Source of the DNA: Podarcis raffonei
Taxonomy: Eukaryota > Chordata > Lepidosauria > Squamata > Lacertidae
DNA length: 64,000 nucleotides
NCBI RefSeq assembly: GCF_027172205.1
Contig: NC_070607.1
Location: 66,650,831-66,714,830 of the forward strand
Direction of reading: 5' to 3'
Shown: in pieces, positions 20,480 through 31,569 of the stretch
How the letters are laid out: each line of letters opens with the position of its first letter
Position numbering within the stretch: position 1 is the first letter of the stretch
The notes under the pieces: model-generated
What the model was told of the DNA's origin: nothing
What the model saw: the letters and a program-made list of their open reading frames with translations, nothing else
The model's database searches: none
Position numbers and translations under genes: made by a program

Positions 20480-20680
20480 ATAATGTTCCTCATTAACATG
20501 CTGGGACGAGTAGAAGAACTCGTTTGTTTGCTGAATTCCCCAATCTTTGCACAGTGAATATTAAGCTTTAATCGGTTCTGCTGAAACCTTTATAAGGCAA
20601 GGGCCTGAGTGACTCTCTGTGTTGAGCTTTTGGCCTGGTGTCAAGATTGTGGTGACGAAGCCTGCCGAGAGGTTGTCTTC
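20480..20680 (+). mobile_element. LTR-like fragment
   Basis: It contains TTAACATGCTGGGACGAGTAG, shared with the LTR at 17904-18290, then a TATA-like TTTATAAGG (20589-20597) and a GAGCTTTTGG region. It is a partial, old copy whose ends could not be set. Confidence 0.4.
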
Positions 20681-20960
20681 AGTGCTTGGGGGAGCTGGCA
20701 TCAGCAAAGATGAAATGGGCTGCCCTTGGCCGGTTGGGCCCCTCAGTCACTGGCAAGGGGGACAGGCAGTCAAACAAAGAGGCTTTGCTCATCTCATTGA
20801 CATCTCCTGTTCCAGAGCCAAGTTCACGCTTTTGTTGGGTGAGAGTGGGAAGGAGGACTGAATGACAGGAGAGTCTCGTGGAGGAAACAGAGACCAAATC
20901 AGGTAAAAGGGGGCAGAGAAATTAGAACAGTGCTTTCCCAAACTTTTGAACTCTGAAAGG

Positions 20961-21300
20961 GACATGGGTGGCGCTGTGGGTTAAACCACAGAGCCTAGGA
21001 CTTGCCTATCAGAAGGTCGTCAGTTCGAATCCCTGTGATGGGGTGAGCTCCCGTTGCTCGGTCCCTGCTCCTGCCAACCTGGCAGTTCGAAAGCACGTCA
21101 AAGTGCAAGTAGATAAATAGATACCACTCCGGTGGGAAGGTAAACGGCATTTCCGTGTGCTGCTCTCGTTCGCCAGAAGCGGCTTAGTCATGCTGGCCAC
21201 ATGACCTAGAAGCTGTATGCCGACTCCCTTGGCCAATAAAGCGAGATGAGTGCCGTAACCCCAAAGTCGGTCACGACTAGACCTAATGGTCAGCGGTCCA
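20961..21300 (+). mobile_element. Sauria SINE, 3'-truncated tail
   Basis: The head GGTGGCGCTGTGGGTTAAAC, B box AGTTCGAATCCCTGTG and body match the other copies. It ends at CCTAATGGTCAGCGGTCC without the CCTTTA tail. The sequence just left of it (CTTTCCCAAACTTTTGAA) resembles the edge of the hAT at 49148. Confidence 0.93.
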
Positions 21301-21379
21301 GCGGTTATGCCTCTGAAAACTAGTGTCTGGGAAATACAGGTGGGCAGAGTACTGCTTCACTCATGTCCTGCTTTCGGCT

Positions 21380-21475
21380 TTCCCACAGGCATCTGGTTGG
21401 CTGCTGTGAGAACAGGATCCTGGACTAGATGGGCCATTGGCCTGATTCCTCAGACTCCTCATCCGTTCTTAACTT
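21380..21475 (+). repeat. Interspersed repeat family A, 3' piece
   Basis: GGCATCTGGTTGGC, GTGAGAACAGGATCCTGG and CTAGATGGGCCATTGGCCTG are the inverse of segments at 14095-14290 and 43345-43790. Confidence 0.65.
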
Positions 21476-22074
21476 CAAGGAGGCTTAAGAACCCCTCCTT
21501 CCCCATCTCCTAAGCCCACCAAATGCCAAACTTGCTTTTCTGCTGCATGTAAAGACCTGTGGATTAAAATTAAGTGGGGATATAAATGAGTGGTTGATTG
21601 CAAAACTCTTATTAAAAGCGTTTTTTCTCCTGCCCTTTTATGGAAGAGATAAAAAAAATAGACAACACTGAAATGTACAAAGCTTGGGGTGCCATCTTGG
21701 CAGGACTCCTGTGTCTTTAAAGGCTTGTCTGACAATTGTTAGACTTCAGCGAGTGTTCCCCCCCCCATCACTGCAGTCCCAAGCAGAGGAAAGCTATTAC
21801 TATCACATGTTTATGCCTGTTATGCAGTTGCTTAAAGGTACCATGCCCCTGCGGGAGGAGGGGGCAGGCAGAAGAAGAGACTTGACTCTTCTTTGCTCTA
21901 TATGGACACGTTCCAGCTTTTCTCAGCTGCTTGATCCAGATCTCATACATAAAGGTATGAGAACAGACGTTTGCTAAAGAATTCAGCCCTGTACCTCTCA
22001 GCAGGTTAGTTTCTGGGAGAGTAGCTAAGGTCACAAGTTTTTATGTCCCAAAGGTCAGGGGAGCAGATGCGTAC

Positions 22075-22290
22075 CGAATAACGCAGTCCTCTGTATGTCT
22101 ACTCAGAAGTAAGCCTTAGTGAGTACAATGGAATTTGCCCCCAGGTAAGTGTGTATGCCATTGCAGTCTAAATAATTTGTATTCCACGCTTCTTCTATAA
22201 AGCTCTGAGTTCTTTCCACTCTCCGATTTCATCCTCACAACAAAATTGCAAGGTAGGTTAGCCTGAGAGATGGAGACTGGCCCAGAGACT
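22075..22290. repeat. Short repeats: AAGTAAG fold-back and SINE tail
   Basis: CTACTCAGAAGTAAGCC and the inverse-like CCCCAGGTAAGTGTGTATG (22075-22180) belong to a dispersed small inverted-repeat family also seen near 29550-29630 and 32205-32270. It is followed by a minus-strand SINE tail (CATCCTCACAACAAAATTGC, 22185-22290). Confidence 0.5.
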
Positions 22291-23584
22291 AAAATCCTCC
22301 CTCTGGGGGATCTTCCTGACTGTTATTTTGTGGGTGGGACTCAATTGCAAAGGGTTGCCGTTTTTCAAAGAGTAAAAATCAGGACACCCCGAAAGTTGTT
22401 GACTTGCCTAAGATCCAGGACAAAGCGCCACCTTTCACAAATCCCCCCCCCAGATGTCAATTTCACCTTTGAAATCCTGGCAAGGTCTGGGAAAATCCAG
22501 ACGTATGGCAGCCCTACAATTGCATACCAGCACAATTAAAGTTAGTTTTGCCACTCTTGCACAAGAAACCTACTTTTTTTAAGGGGGGGGGCTTTTTCCA
22601 GTAAGGAAAGAGATGGAGAAATGCAGTGGTAAAATCTTTTTATCAAAAGGGGAAACTCCCTGCTCCGTGGGAATATTCATTCCTACAGCTTGTTCTAAAG
22701 GCCTGCGTGGTGTTTGAATCCTCAGTTATGGTTGAACAAACATTAATGCTAACTGAAGCATACCCACTTGGGTGATAAGAACATTCTCTGATCAATGATT
22801 AATTTCTTCCCTATGTCTACAGCCCTGACATGGGAATCATTTTTCCCCCGCCAGCGTGGTGTGCCAATGCTGTGTCATGGAAACTGATTTTAATTCCTGG
22901 AAGTCATTTACACTCTCTTAATTCACATTCTCCTTCCACCTCCAAAAAAAACCCCATCAAAACACCACCTTGCCTAACAGGTTGGTTGATGAGTAGACTA
23001 TAATGATGCCCTCTTTTCACAGCACAAACTGGTGTATGTTTACTTAGAAGTAAATCTCATTGTTTTGAATTTCACTGATGGTCACTGCTCCCTCTCCTTT
23101 TATTATCTCTGCTTTCTCCTTCTTTTCCACTTTCTCCCATCTCATAGTTTTCTCAATTCTGATCCTGCTCCTAACCTTGTAAGTGTGGGAATCATATTGT
23201 CAGAATCCTTGGTACATGCACCATTGTATTGTGATGTCTAATGAATAGGCTTTCATAACCACCTCTGCTTGTCAGTTGGCAAAACTGAGATCCTGCAGTA
23301 CACTTTCCAGTTACAGTAATTGGTCCTACATTATCTGATTTTAAACTGTGCCAGGTTTCCTTTGGGTCTTCCAGATTTATTTATTTATTTGTTGCAAAAA
23401 CTGCTCCTGGGCAAGCACGGAGGTGTCTCAGATTTTCCCTAGCATAATGAAATGGGTGCTAAATATGAGGCTAAAAAACTCCAAGGAGAAATACAACACA
23501 CAGAGAGAGAGCAGTGTTTTATAACACTGCTAAAAACCTTGGAATGCATGGGATTTTAGGGCATTAAATACCTCGCGATCCTAA

Positions 23585-24080
23585 ACATGTTACAAAAAGA
23601 TAATGCACTGGAGTGGAAAACCACCACAAATGTTATCAGAATGGTCCCATCACTGATGCCTCTGGTTTTCCAGACTACAAGAGCATGTAATGTTGTTGTC
23701 ATCCATCTGTCTCAGAGACAATGGAAGAATGCATCTTCGGGGGTGAAGTCAAACTGTTGGAGACTTACAGCACCTGCTGTGGCTGTGGAGACCAATACAG
23801 GAGAGACATGTTTTGTTGCAGCTGGGGCAGATGAAGGTGTATGGTTGTGCTAATGCAGATGTACCATGGGGTTTCTTTTTTCTGCACTCCTCTCAGCAGC
23901 CATTCCTTTTCTGGTCACTGCTATGGACGCACAACCTGTCTTTCTCTAGGGCTAGGCACTGTGTTCATCTGCAAGTGATTCCCAATTGGCAGGACTGATG
24001 TTGCCAGCCTTCCTGTCATGCTCACAGACACCTTTGTCTGCCTGAATCTAGCTCCATGCAGAGGACACCCTTGGAGATCC
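23585..24080 (+). repeat. Unclassified repeat, copy 1 (coding-like)
   Basis: The segment GGGGGTGAAGTCAAAC, GCTGTGGCTGTGGAGACC and GGTGTATGGTTGTGC is about the inverse of 25780-25930. Both copies keep partly open frames with the shared words CFVVA and DEGVWLC. The protein was not recognised. It is more likely a mobile-element piece than a host gene, since two copies lie 2 kb apart. Confidence 0.4.
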
Positions 24081-24559
24081 TGCCTTTACGTTCTGTTTAG
24101 AGTTGATTAAGGATATTTCTTCCTTTTGTTTAATCAGCAATTTTGTTTTGAAAGGTTTGTGCACTCATTATGTATATTTGACAAATGTTTAAATAAACAA
24201 ATTGTAAGCGGGGGGGGGAGAAAAGGGGGACCTGCTTGAATTCACCGGTGAACAAAATTCAGCTATTGTATTTTTCCAAACTTGTTTAACAGAAAATAAA
24301 ATCCACCGTGTGACAGGTGAAAAAAATCAGACATGTAGAAAATTCTGCCTTTGCATGCATCTTATCAAGGGATATACTTTTTCAGGTCATCAGTTTCACA
24401 CATGTTCATTCTAACTCCATCCCATCTCGTTTCTGCATCACCTGATTTATTTTTAAACCTCACAAATATTTGCATTATTTTTGTACACACTTATCCTAAT
24501 TTTGTGTGCATCATGTCCTAAAATATTCATTCAAGGTCATTTTAACTGCAGCTTTATAT

Positions 24560-24985
24560 GGACTTTTGGTACTTTTTTTGTCTGACAACAGTATTGCAAA
24601 ATACATGAAAAAATATGGTTTTGGAATTGAAATATTAATAGAGAATGTGTAAAACATGCAGGGGTAAGCAAGAAAATAATAATTGAATCAATTGAATAAT
24701 TATTAAATTATAACAACACAACAAGATGGAAGAAGTAAATATTGAGATCACACATGGGTGAAGGGGAGTGGGGGGTATATGGGAACCTATAATATCATTT
24801 ATAATATAATTTGTTAATTGCATGGTACTTACATATAGCAAAGGGAAGCCTAGAACAATTAGATATATTTTAATTTAGGTAAGCTATGTAATAGGCTTAT
24901 GTTAGAAAATGAATGTGGATTTTGAATTTGATGTTTGTAATTTTTTTTTTGGTTTTGAAATAAAAACTAAAAAAAACAGTATTGC
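24560..24985 (+). mobile_element. AT-rich LINE-like 3' end with A-tail
   Basis: AT-rich sequence ending in TTTTGGTTTTGAAATAAAAAC followed by AAAAAAAC, the look of an L1-like 3' end. No reverse transcriptase motif is visible, so the class is a guess. Confidence 0.35.
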
Positions 24986-25570
24986 AAAATTCAGAGAAAA
25001 ACTGAAAGTGGGTGCTACCTCATCCTATCCATACATTTGTCTAGGAATTGCAAATCAGGACGGTTCCTTTAAGCATGTGGATTGAATGAAATCCTTGAAC
25101 ATCCCTAGGCTACATGGGCCATTTAAAAAGCAATGTCCCAAACCAGTCCTATGTGTGTGCCCTCTCTGTTTGCAGCTCTCTTTGAACAAAGGAATCATTC
25201 AGTCATCCCTCCCAGTTGACCTTTAAAGAGGTAATAGAGCTACCAAAGCGAATACTGTGTGGGACATCTTTAGAAACAACAGCTGAGCTTTTGTTGCCTT
25301 TAAAGATAGCTTTCTGGAGATAATTCCTCAAATATGTCTGTCCCCCTCAACCCTTGATTGCCCCCCACCGCTATTTTACATTGCTAGCTCCAAAATGTCA
25401 AGAGAGACTGGAATGCAGCCCAGACTACAACAGCTGCTGCCAGAAAGGTCTATTGTGTTGCAGAAGAGATATTTCCTAGGGATGCTTCTAAAACAAAATG
25501 AGGGCACTGCCAGGTTTTTAGCTGGAGCAAATGTCTCGTTACCTGTCTACATAGAAACTGAGTTATTGGT

Positions 25571-26182
25571 TTATGTATTTGAACAATGCCCCACAGGGAG
25601 CTGGCTTTGGGAACCAAGCTGGTTAACAGACCAACTCTGCTTTACAAAGATGTCTGCAAACATGGCACGAAGGCTGGCAACATCAACCCCACCCTGTGGG
25701 AATCCCCTGCAGATGACCGCAGTGCCTGGAGACAGACAGTCAGGTCGTGTATCCACAGCAGTGATCAGAGGAGGAATTACCACTGGGAGGAGCACAGAGA
25801 GAAGTGCCAGGGTGCACCTGTAGCAGCACAACCAGACACCTTCATCAGCTACAACAAAACATACCTCTCTCGTATCACAGCCACAGCAGGCACTGTAACT
25901 CTCTGCTGGTTTAACTCCACCCCCAAAGGCACACTCCTCCAATTTCAAATTTCTCAAATTTCGGCCACACCCTGTGTGACACCAAAATTCAGCACTCCCG
26001 ACACCTCTCACCTTCCATTCTACATCATAGTTGCATTGCCCCCTGTGGCACCCCCAAGACTGAACTGGTTGGGCTTCCCTAAATCTACCTCTGGTGCCAT
26101 CTCTCAGGGAACTTAGGCATCCGTACTTTGGCACAGATCGGTGGAGGCTGGAATCCCTTGGGATTGTTAGGGCAGAAGGCAA
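25571..26182 (-). repeat. Unclassified repeat, copy 2, with 203-codon open frame
   Basis: The minus-strand frame stays open for about 200 codons and includes CDTREVCFVV and ADEGVWLCCYRC. Parts recur at 23585-24080 and, for the 25960-26110 end (GTGTGACACCAAAATTCA, CTTCCCTAAATCTACCTCTGG), at 48541-48719. It is therefore repetitive and probably hAT-related at that end. No domain was recognised and there is no splice context as a host exon. Confidence 0.4.
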
Positions 26183-26189
26183 GGAGGCT

Positions 26190-26460
26190 GGTAGCAGTGC
26201 CCAAGTGCACTACCTTGCCCCCGCAATTAAGGGCATGCTGATGTCATGTGCACACATCACACAATGTGCTGACATGTTGTACAGACACCACAGGGCATTC
26301 TCGAGTGACACAGGCATGCCACGCGAGCTGCGCAATTAAGGCGAGCATGTCATGCAGTGTGTGGGCATGGCCAGTGTAGATTTTTGAGGAGGCCCAGCCC
26401 CCTCCTTGAAAATTTGGTGGTCCCTCGGCTCCCCAGACCTCCCCCCCCCCCAGATGCTGC
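26190..26460 (-). repeat. Unclassified interspersed repeat (GGGGGCC family), copy 2
   Basis: GAGGAGGCCCAGCCCCCTCC with a neighbouring CACACATCACACAATGTGC resembles 11495-11670 and 47125-47290. It is a degraded copy. Confidence 0.4.
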
Positions 26461-26469
26461 CTATGGTAG

Positions 26470-27840
26470 TGCCAATGGCAGACAGATTCAGAGTCAGTAA
26501 TAGACAGAGCCAACTAATTCCAGTTCTGCTCTATCCTCCTTCCTGCTGAATTCTAAAATGGTGGCCCTGAAACCTCTCACCTCAAGGTCGGGCGAATATA
26601 TGAGGAGGAGTGGGAAGGGGAAGGTATAAACAGGATGCAAACTAAGGTTATCAATCTAAACATCAAAGAGATGGAGAGAAGTCTGCATAAAGGTAAAGGT
26701 ATAGGAATAATCTGGGAAGCGGGGGGTTCATCACTCTTATCTGCCTTAACCCATGCAAACCCTTCTCAACAAGCTGAGTTGCATGCAAAATTCCAACACT
26801 CTCAGGTAGGACTGGGAAAGACTCACCTGTCTGGAACCCTGGAGACCTGCTGCCTGTCAGTGTGAGTTCAGAAGACCAATGATCTTACCAGGTATAAGTC
26901 AGATTCCTGCGTTTCTTATTCCATCCTCCTTTCCCCCTAGGTTACCCCAGATCTTGCCTTCCCAGGTCTCAGCCCAGGTGTCACCCTCATCAAAATGCAG
27001 AGCGGGTGGGGTTGATTAGTGGAAATGTAGGAGTCAGTGTCCCAGGCATTTTGTCTACTTGGCATTCTTGAATCAATGGCCCCAGTGAGGCCACAAGCTA
27101 TTTGCCAAGCTCCTAACAATATGAAAGCAGAAAAACCAAGATCCCAACACAGGACTTATGCATAACGAAGAGAAGTCATCAGGGTGCCTCTAGAGGGCAG
27201 TGCAGAGCAGCTGATGGAGCATCTGGACTGTGAGCCAATTGGGATGCTGCCCAGGGAATGTCCCTCTTTGGGGGGGTGGGGGTACATAGTGTTCTGATCC
27301 AAGAGGAACAGAGACAGCTGCAGTGTTCTTGACCAGAAGCCAAGGAAAGTAAACAGGCTTTGTTTTCTTATATCGCAGTTCTAGCCAGCTTCATCCATGC
27401 CCACAAGGGATAGGTCTGGGAGCTTAATCACCTTGCAAAATCTATAGAAGACCCTCTGCCCTCTGGATTGAATCAGCATGCTGATTTCAGGATAGTTTGT
27501 TTTCCTTGCAGTTGTGTAGAATGGAGCCATGGGGAAGATCAGCAGCCGTACAGGTCAGCTTCTCGGAAGAAGTCCAATTAACCCACGCACAATCAAGCAC
27601 AGATGCCACTAAGGGACACCACTGCTTTTCTCCATGAAAGCCCACAATTTACCACTGAGTCAGGACAAATGGCAATTGGGTTTTTCGTGGATTGTCGTTT
27701 GTTCAGATTCAGCAGCAAAGAGCGTGTTTTCCAGCTGAAAGCTCCGGGGCAAACACAAAACAACTCACACCTGTGCCCAGAAAGCATGGGGAAAGCAGAA
27801 AAACCACTTGGACCTGTCCTTTCTAGGCACAGGACAAGCA
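26470..27840. other. Intergenic, no feature recognised
   Basis: Nothing supports a gene here. Open frames on both strands are short and lack splice sites or motifs. Confidence 0.3.
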
Positions 27841-27849
27841 GATGTGTGC

Positions 27850-27851
27850 AC

Positions 27852-27890
<39 letters not shown>
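27850..27890. repeat. (AC)n microsatellite
   Basis: About twenty AC units, followed by GTTGCTGTTGCTGTTG. It creates artefactual reading frames on both strands. Confidence 0.95.
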
Positions 27891-27891
<1 letters not shown>

Positions 27892-28019
27892 TGTTGCTGT
27901 TGCTGTTGTTATTTGTACCCCACCCATCTGACTGGGTTGCCACACATACCAGGACAGCACACATGGTTCTCCTCTTCTCTTTTGTGATCACAACATCCTT
28001 GTGAGGTAGGTTAGGCTCA

Positions 28020-28150
28020 GAATTTTATTTTATCTGTGAGATTTATAGCCCTCCTTTCATCAGGCTGTGACTGACCCAAGGTCACCAAGCAAGCTTCATG
28101 GATGGGTGGAGATTTAAACTTGGCTGTCCCCTAGCCACTGCACCACAGGG
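28020..28150 (-). mobile_element. CORE-type SINE fragment
   Basis: CTGACCCAAGGTCACC followed by CTAGCCACTGCACCACA is the inverse of the core and A-box region of the SINE at 19585-19765. Confidence 0.6.
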
Positions 28151-29379
28151 GGTGTCATAATCAGCCGTTCAGGTAAATAATACCAATGTTCTAGTTTAGT
28201 ATAACTGTGGGATGCAGGTATTTACTATTTTACAACTGGGTAAAAAAAATCATGAGGCTGAGGCTCTCCATAAGGTGGCATATTTGGTCTATGATACAGG
28301 GGCAGCAACATTTTGAAAACACACACACCAGTCCCACTCTTTCCTGGTTCAAGCATTGCTTAGGAGTGGGAGAAAAGAAGACGCCTGAGAGGCTACTGGG
28401 CACACTCAGTTTGCACAGGATTTCTTAAAGAAGCTGCTTCCAGAAGGCTGAGGAGCAGAGCACTTCTTCCACAGTAATGCCAGTAATGGAGAATAATAAT
28501 ACAGTAATAATTTTATTATTTATATGTTGCCCGTCTGACCACATTGCCCCAGCCACTCTGGGAGGCTGATAAGGGTAACTGAGGACAGAGAAGCGATGCT
28601 GGTTTTTCACCAGTGGCCTGAAAATGGCTAAGGGTAGCCATGCACATGGGCTGTGCTGTTTGAGGCTCTGATCCTAAACACAGTTGGAGAAGCTCAGCCC
28701 CACTGCTTTTGGTCACAGAGCTTAATTTCCAGATCAGGATGCTTAGGGTTCTTGCTTAGTGATATTTTTGCATGTCCAATGGAGGATTCATTAGCACTGA
28801 GTCTAGTCTGATGATAACTTATGTATTAATAAGATCATGCCTATACATGAGCTGCTTCTCTGCATAAGGTATGCTGCCATTTTATCTACATCCAACCTCC
28901 ACCCCAATCCACACAGCCTTCTGTTCGCTTCCTTTAAAGGCTATGGATAGTAGAAGCAAAAGGCAGGCTCATTCCTTGGTTTTGCCTCACCCCATCCTAG
29001 TTCACTGACCTGAGTGGCCAACTCCCTTGACTCAGGCAAATCACTGGCAGAGTCCAAGGATGCAGTCATCTTGCTGATTGTCAAAGTCTGTCAGGGTCCG
29101 GACAGGATCTAGATGGGGGAATTGTCCAGAAATCCAATATCCCTCACCTTAAGCTGTATGAAAGGAAAGTGAGGGATAAATGTAATAAGTCATATTACAT
29201 TTTTAGTAATTTAGTAATTAGTAATTTCTGCAAAAGCAGCCATAACAATCACTTCTTCATGTTACTTAAGAGTACTTGTGCATTTGATAAAGTACATTAG
29301 GCTCTTAACTGCGTAGGTGGGATAGACTATGCTGGCTGCTGGAATCCCTACAAGCCGGAGTTTCCATTGAAATGAGGCT
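28151..29379. other. Intergenic, no feature recognised
   Basis: No coding exon or intact repeat was recognised. A short ATTTATATGTTGCCCGTC at about 28515 looks like a LINE or SINE tail. Confidence 0.3.
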
Positions 29380-29498
29380 GTATTTTAATATTTTAATGTA
29401 TTTCAATCTTGTTTTTAAGTTGTATTTCAATCAATTTGTTTTTATATCAGGTGTTAGCTGCCCTGAGCCCAGTCTTGGCTGGGGAGGGTGGGGTATAA

Positions 29499-29530
<32 letters not shown>
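29380..29530 (+). mobile_element. L2-like LINE 3' tail with (ATT)n
   Basis: TTAGCTGCCCTGAGCCCAG and GGGGAGGGTGGGGTATAAAT are the 3' UTR words seen at 8873-9130. They are followed by about eleven ATT units (29498-29530). Confidence 0.7.
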
Positions 29531-29531
<1 letters not shown>

Positions 29532-29645
29532 TCCCCCATCACCTCTATTAAGGCTGTAATCCTATGTGCACTTACCTGGGAGAAAGCTCCACTGAATACA
29601 GTGGGACTTACTTGCAGGTGAGCATGTTTCACATTGCAACTAGTA

Positions 29646-29838
29646 GCATAGAAAACTGCCTTATACCGAGTTAGAGCATTGGTCCATCTAGCTCAGCCTG
29701 GTCTGCACTGACTGGCAGCTGCTCTCCAGGGTTTCAGGCAGGGACCTCTCCCAGCTCTCCGTGGAGATGCCAGGGAATGAACCTGGGACCTTCTGCATGC
29801 AAAGCAGCTGCTCTCCTGCTAAACTACGGCTCTTCCCT
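29646..29838 (-). mobile_element. tRNA-Ala-like SINE
   Basis: Read on the minus strand it has an A-box-like TAGTTTAGCAGGAGAGC, an anticodon-like TTTGCATGC and a B-box-like GGTTCATTCCC, as in tRNA-Ala. It then has a unique 3' half ending in CGGTATAAGGCAGTTTTC. It is one of six or more copies in the window. Confidence 0.8.
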
Positions 29839-31029
29839 GAATGATCAAAGGCTTCCAACCTCTCTCAGTTGCTAGAATGGAGTGGAGATGGGGAACGAAG
29901 CCATCACCTCTTCCTGGAAGAATGTTTTTAGTCATCATTTAGAATGGAACCTGTGCAAACTTGCCAAGACTAGGAGCATTTAAGCTCCAAATATAGCTGT
30001 AAAACACACAGATGTACAGCCCAGAAGCTGAGTGCAAAGCTGCGAATGCATGCCACTGAAACAGACAGGAAGCAGAAGAAAGGGCTTGCTAAAGACCAGG
30101 GATAGTGATGGCTTATAGAAGAGGGAACATAAGAGACGGTGCCAAGGCCGGCCCGCTGATAAGGCAAGGTGAGGCAACTGCCTCAGGCAGCAGAATCCAC
30201 AGGGACAGCAGATCCAGCTGCAAATCTTTATTCCCCTCTTGTTCCTCATGTAGATCTTCACTCAGCCCTTCTTCCCTGGCAGGGGAAGGGGACACCATTT
30301 TGTGGTTCACCTCAGGTACCAAAATGTCTTGGGCTGGCCCTGGGCAGTGCTATGGAGACGACCAGAAATGCTTTGTGGAAGACAGTGCTTAGAAGAGGGA
30401 CTTAAAGGGAGTGGTCTTGATGGATAGAAAGAAGGCCCAAATGAACTGCCCCACAGAGGTTCCTTTAGATTAGGGCTGCCATATTTTGAGAGGCAAACAT
30501 TTAGACACAAAAAAAGCCAGAGCCCAGGTTGCCCTGTGCCAGAGTCTGAGCCTCAACCAGACCTGCCTGTGCACATTTTTTATTTTAAAACCAAAATCCA
30601 GGACATTTGCTTTGAAATGCAAAATTCCCCAGATGGACATGTAGGATCCCCCAAAGAGGACATGTCTGGAAATTCCCTGACATATGGCAACCCTACTTTA
30701 GATGGCTCCCTGGGGCAGTTGCCTCCATGAAGCAATCTGCTCATATGCAGCTCATATGCCACTGCATTCCTTGGTTTGCTTTGTGCCACTTAAAGGGTTG
30801 AAAAAGGCCGACAAAACTACCCAATCAGTGCAGCAGGCCTCTGCATTTCCTCAAATAAAACTTGCTCAGGGATGGAAATATTTAGTTCCTTGTGGCCAAC
30901 TGAAGCAAAGGTGCAGTCATCCTGATCTGTTTGCAGGGAGGTTTAGATGACACCGGCTATTTACAGAGCACTCCTTCTTGTTGCTTTGTGGGGAAGTGAG
31001 ATGATGTTGTGCCAATCAAGTGTTATCCC

Positions 31030-31215
31030 AGGGTGGATCTACGCACAAGGGGAAAACACTATAAATAAGTCAGAAATTAAATCATTATAACAAAAGGGGA
31101 AAAACGCTACGTAAAATTGCATAGAAAAGTTTTCTGCTCTACAGCACCATCTGGTGTTGCATGTTTATAACGTATTCAAAATGCTGGGTTTTTTTACTAA
31201 TGTAGCTGAGTCCCC
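31030..31215. repeat. Unclassified interspersed repeat, copy 2
   Basis: It matches 8030-8225 in the same order: GGATCTACGCAC, CTCTACAGCACCATCTGGTG, then TTTACTAATGTAGCTGAGTC. Confidence 0.6.
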
Positions 31216-31429
31216 ACACTTTCCAATGTACTTTCCTATCACTGTCCTTATTGCCAAACAACCCGATGGGGTGGGGGGGGGAGAGAGAGAGCAGATGTAT
31301 AGGGCAGGGCTTCCAAATTGACTTTAACTGTGCAACCTGACTTTGCTGGTATATGATTGAATCCCACTCCAAAATAATGAAATGGTCCTTAGTCATAGCA
31401 GTACTGTATATGCTATGAGGTATATGTCT

Positions 31430-31565
31430 TTTATGAGGTCAAGTCAATAGTCCATCTAGCTAAGCATCACCTGTACTGACTGGCAGTGGCTCTTCAGGGT
31501 TTCAAAGGTGAGTCCTTTGCAATTCTACCTGGAGATGCTGGGACCACCTGTGTTTACCACTAAAT
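31430..31565 (-). mobile_element. tRNA-Ala-like SINE, partial
   Basis: AGTCCATCTAGCTAAGCATC, ACTGACTGGCAGTGGCTCTT and TACCTGGAGATGCTGGGA follow the order of the fuller copies. The tRNA-like part is lost or decayed. Confidence 0.6.
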
Positions 31566-31569
31566 GACT

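Noticed and set aside
27603-28004. Overlapping 132- and 133-codon frames on both strands
   Set aside because: Both run through an (AC)n microsatellite and share no motif with known proteins.
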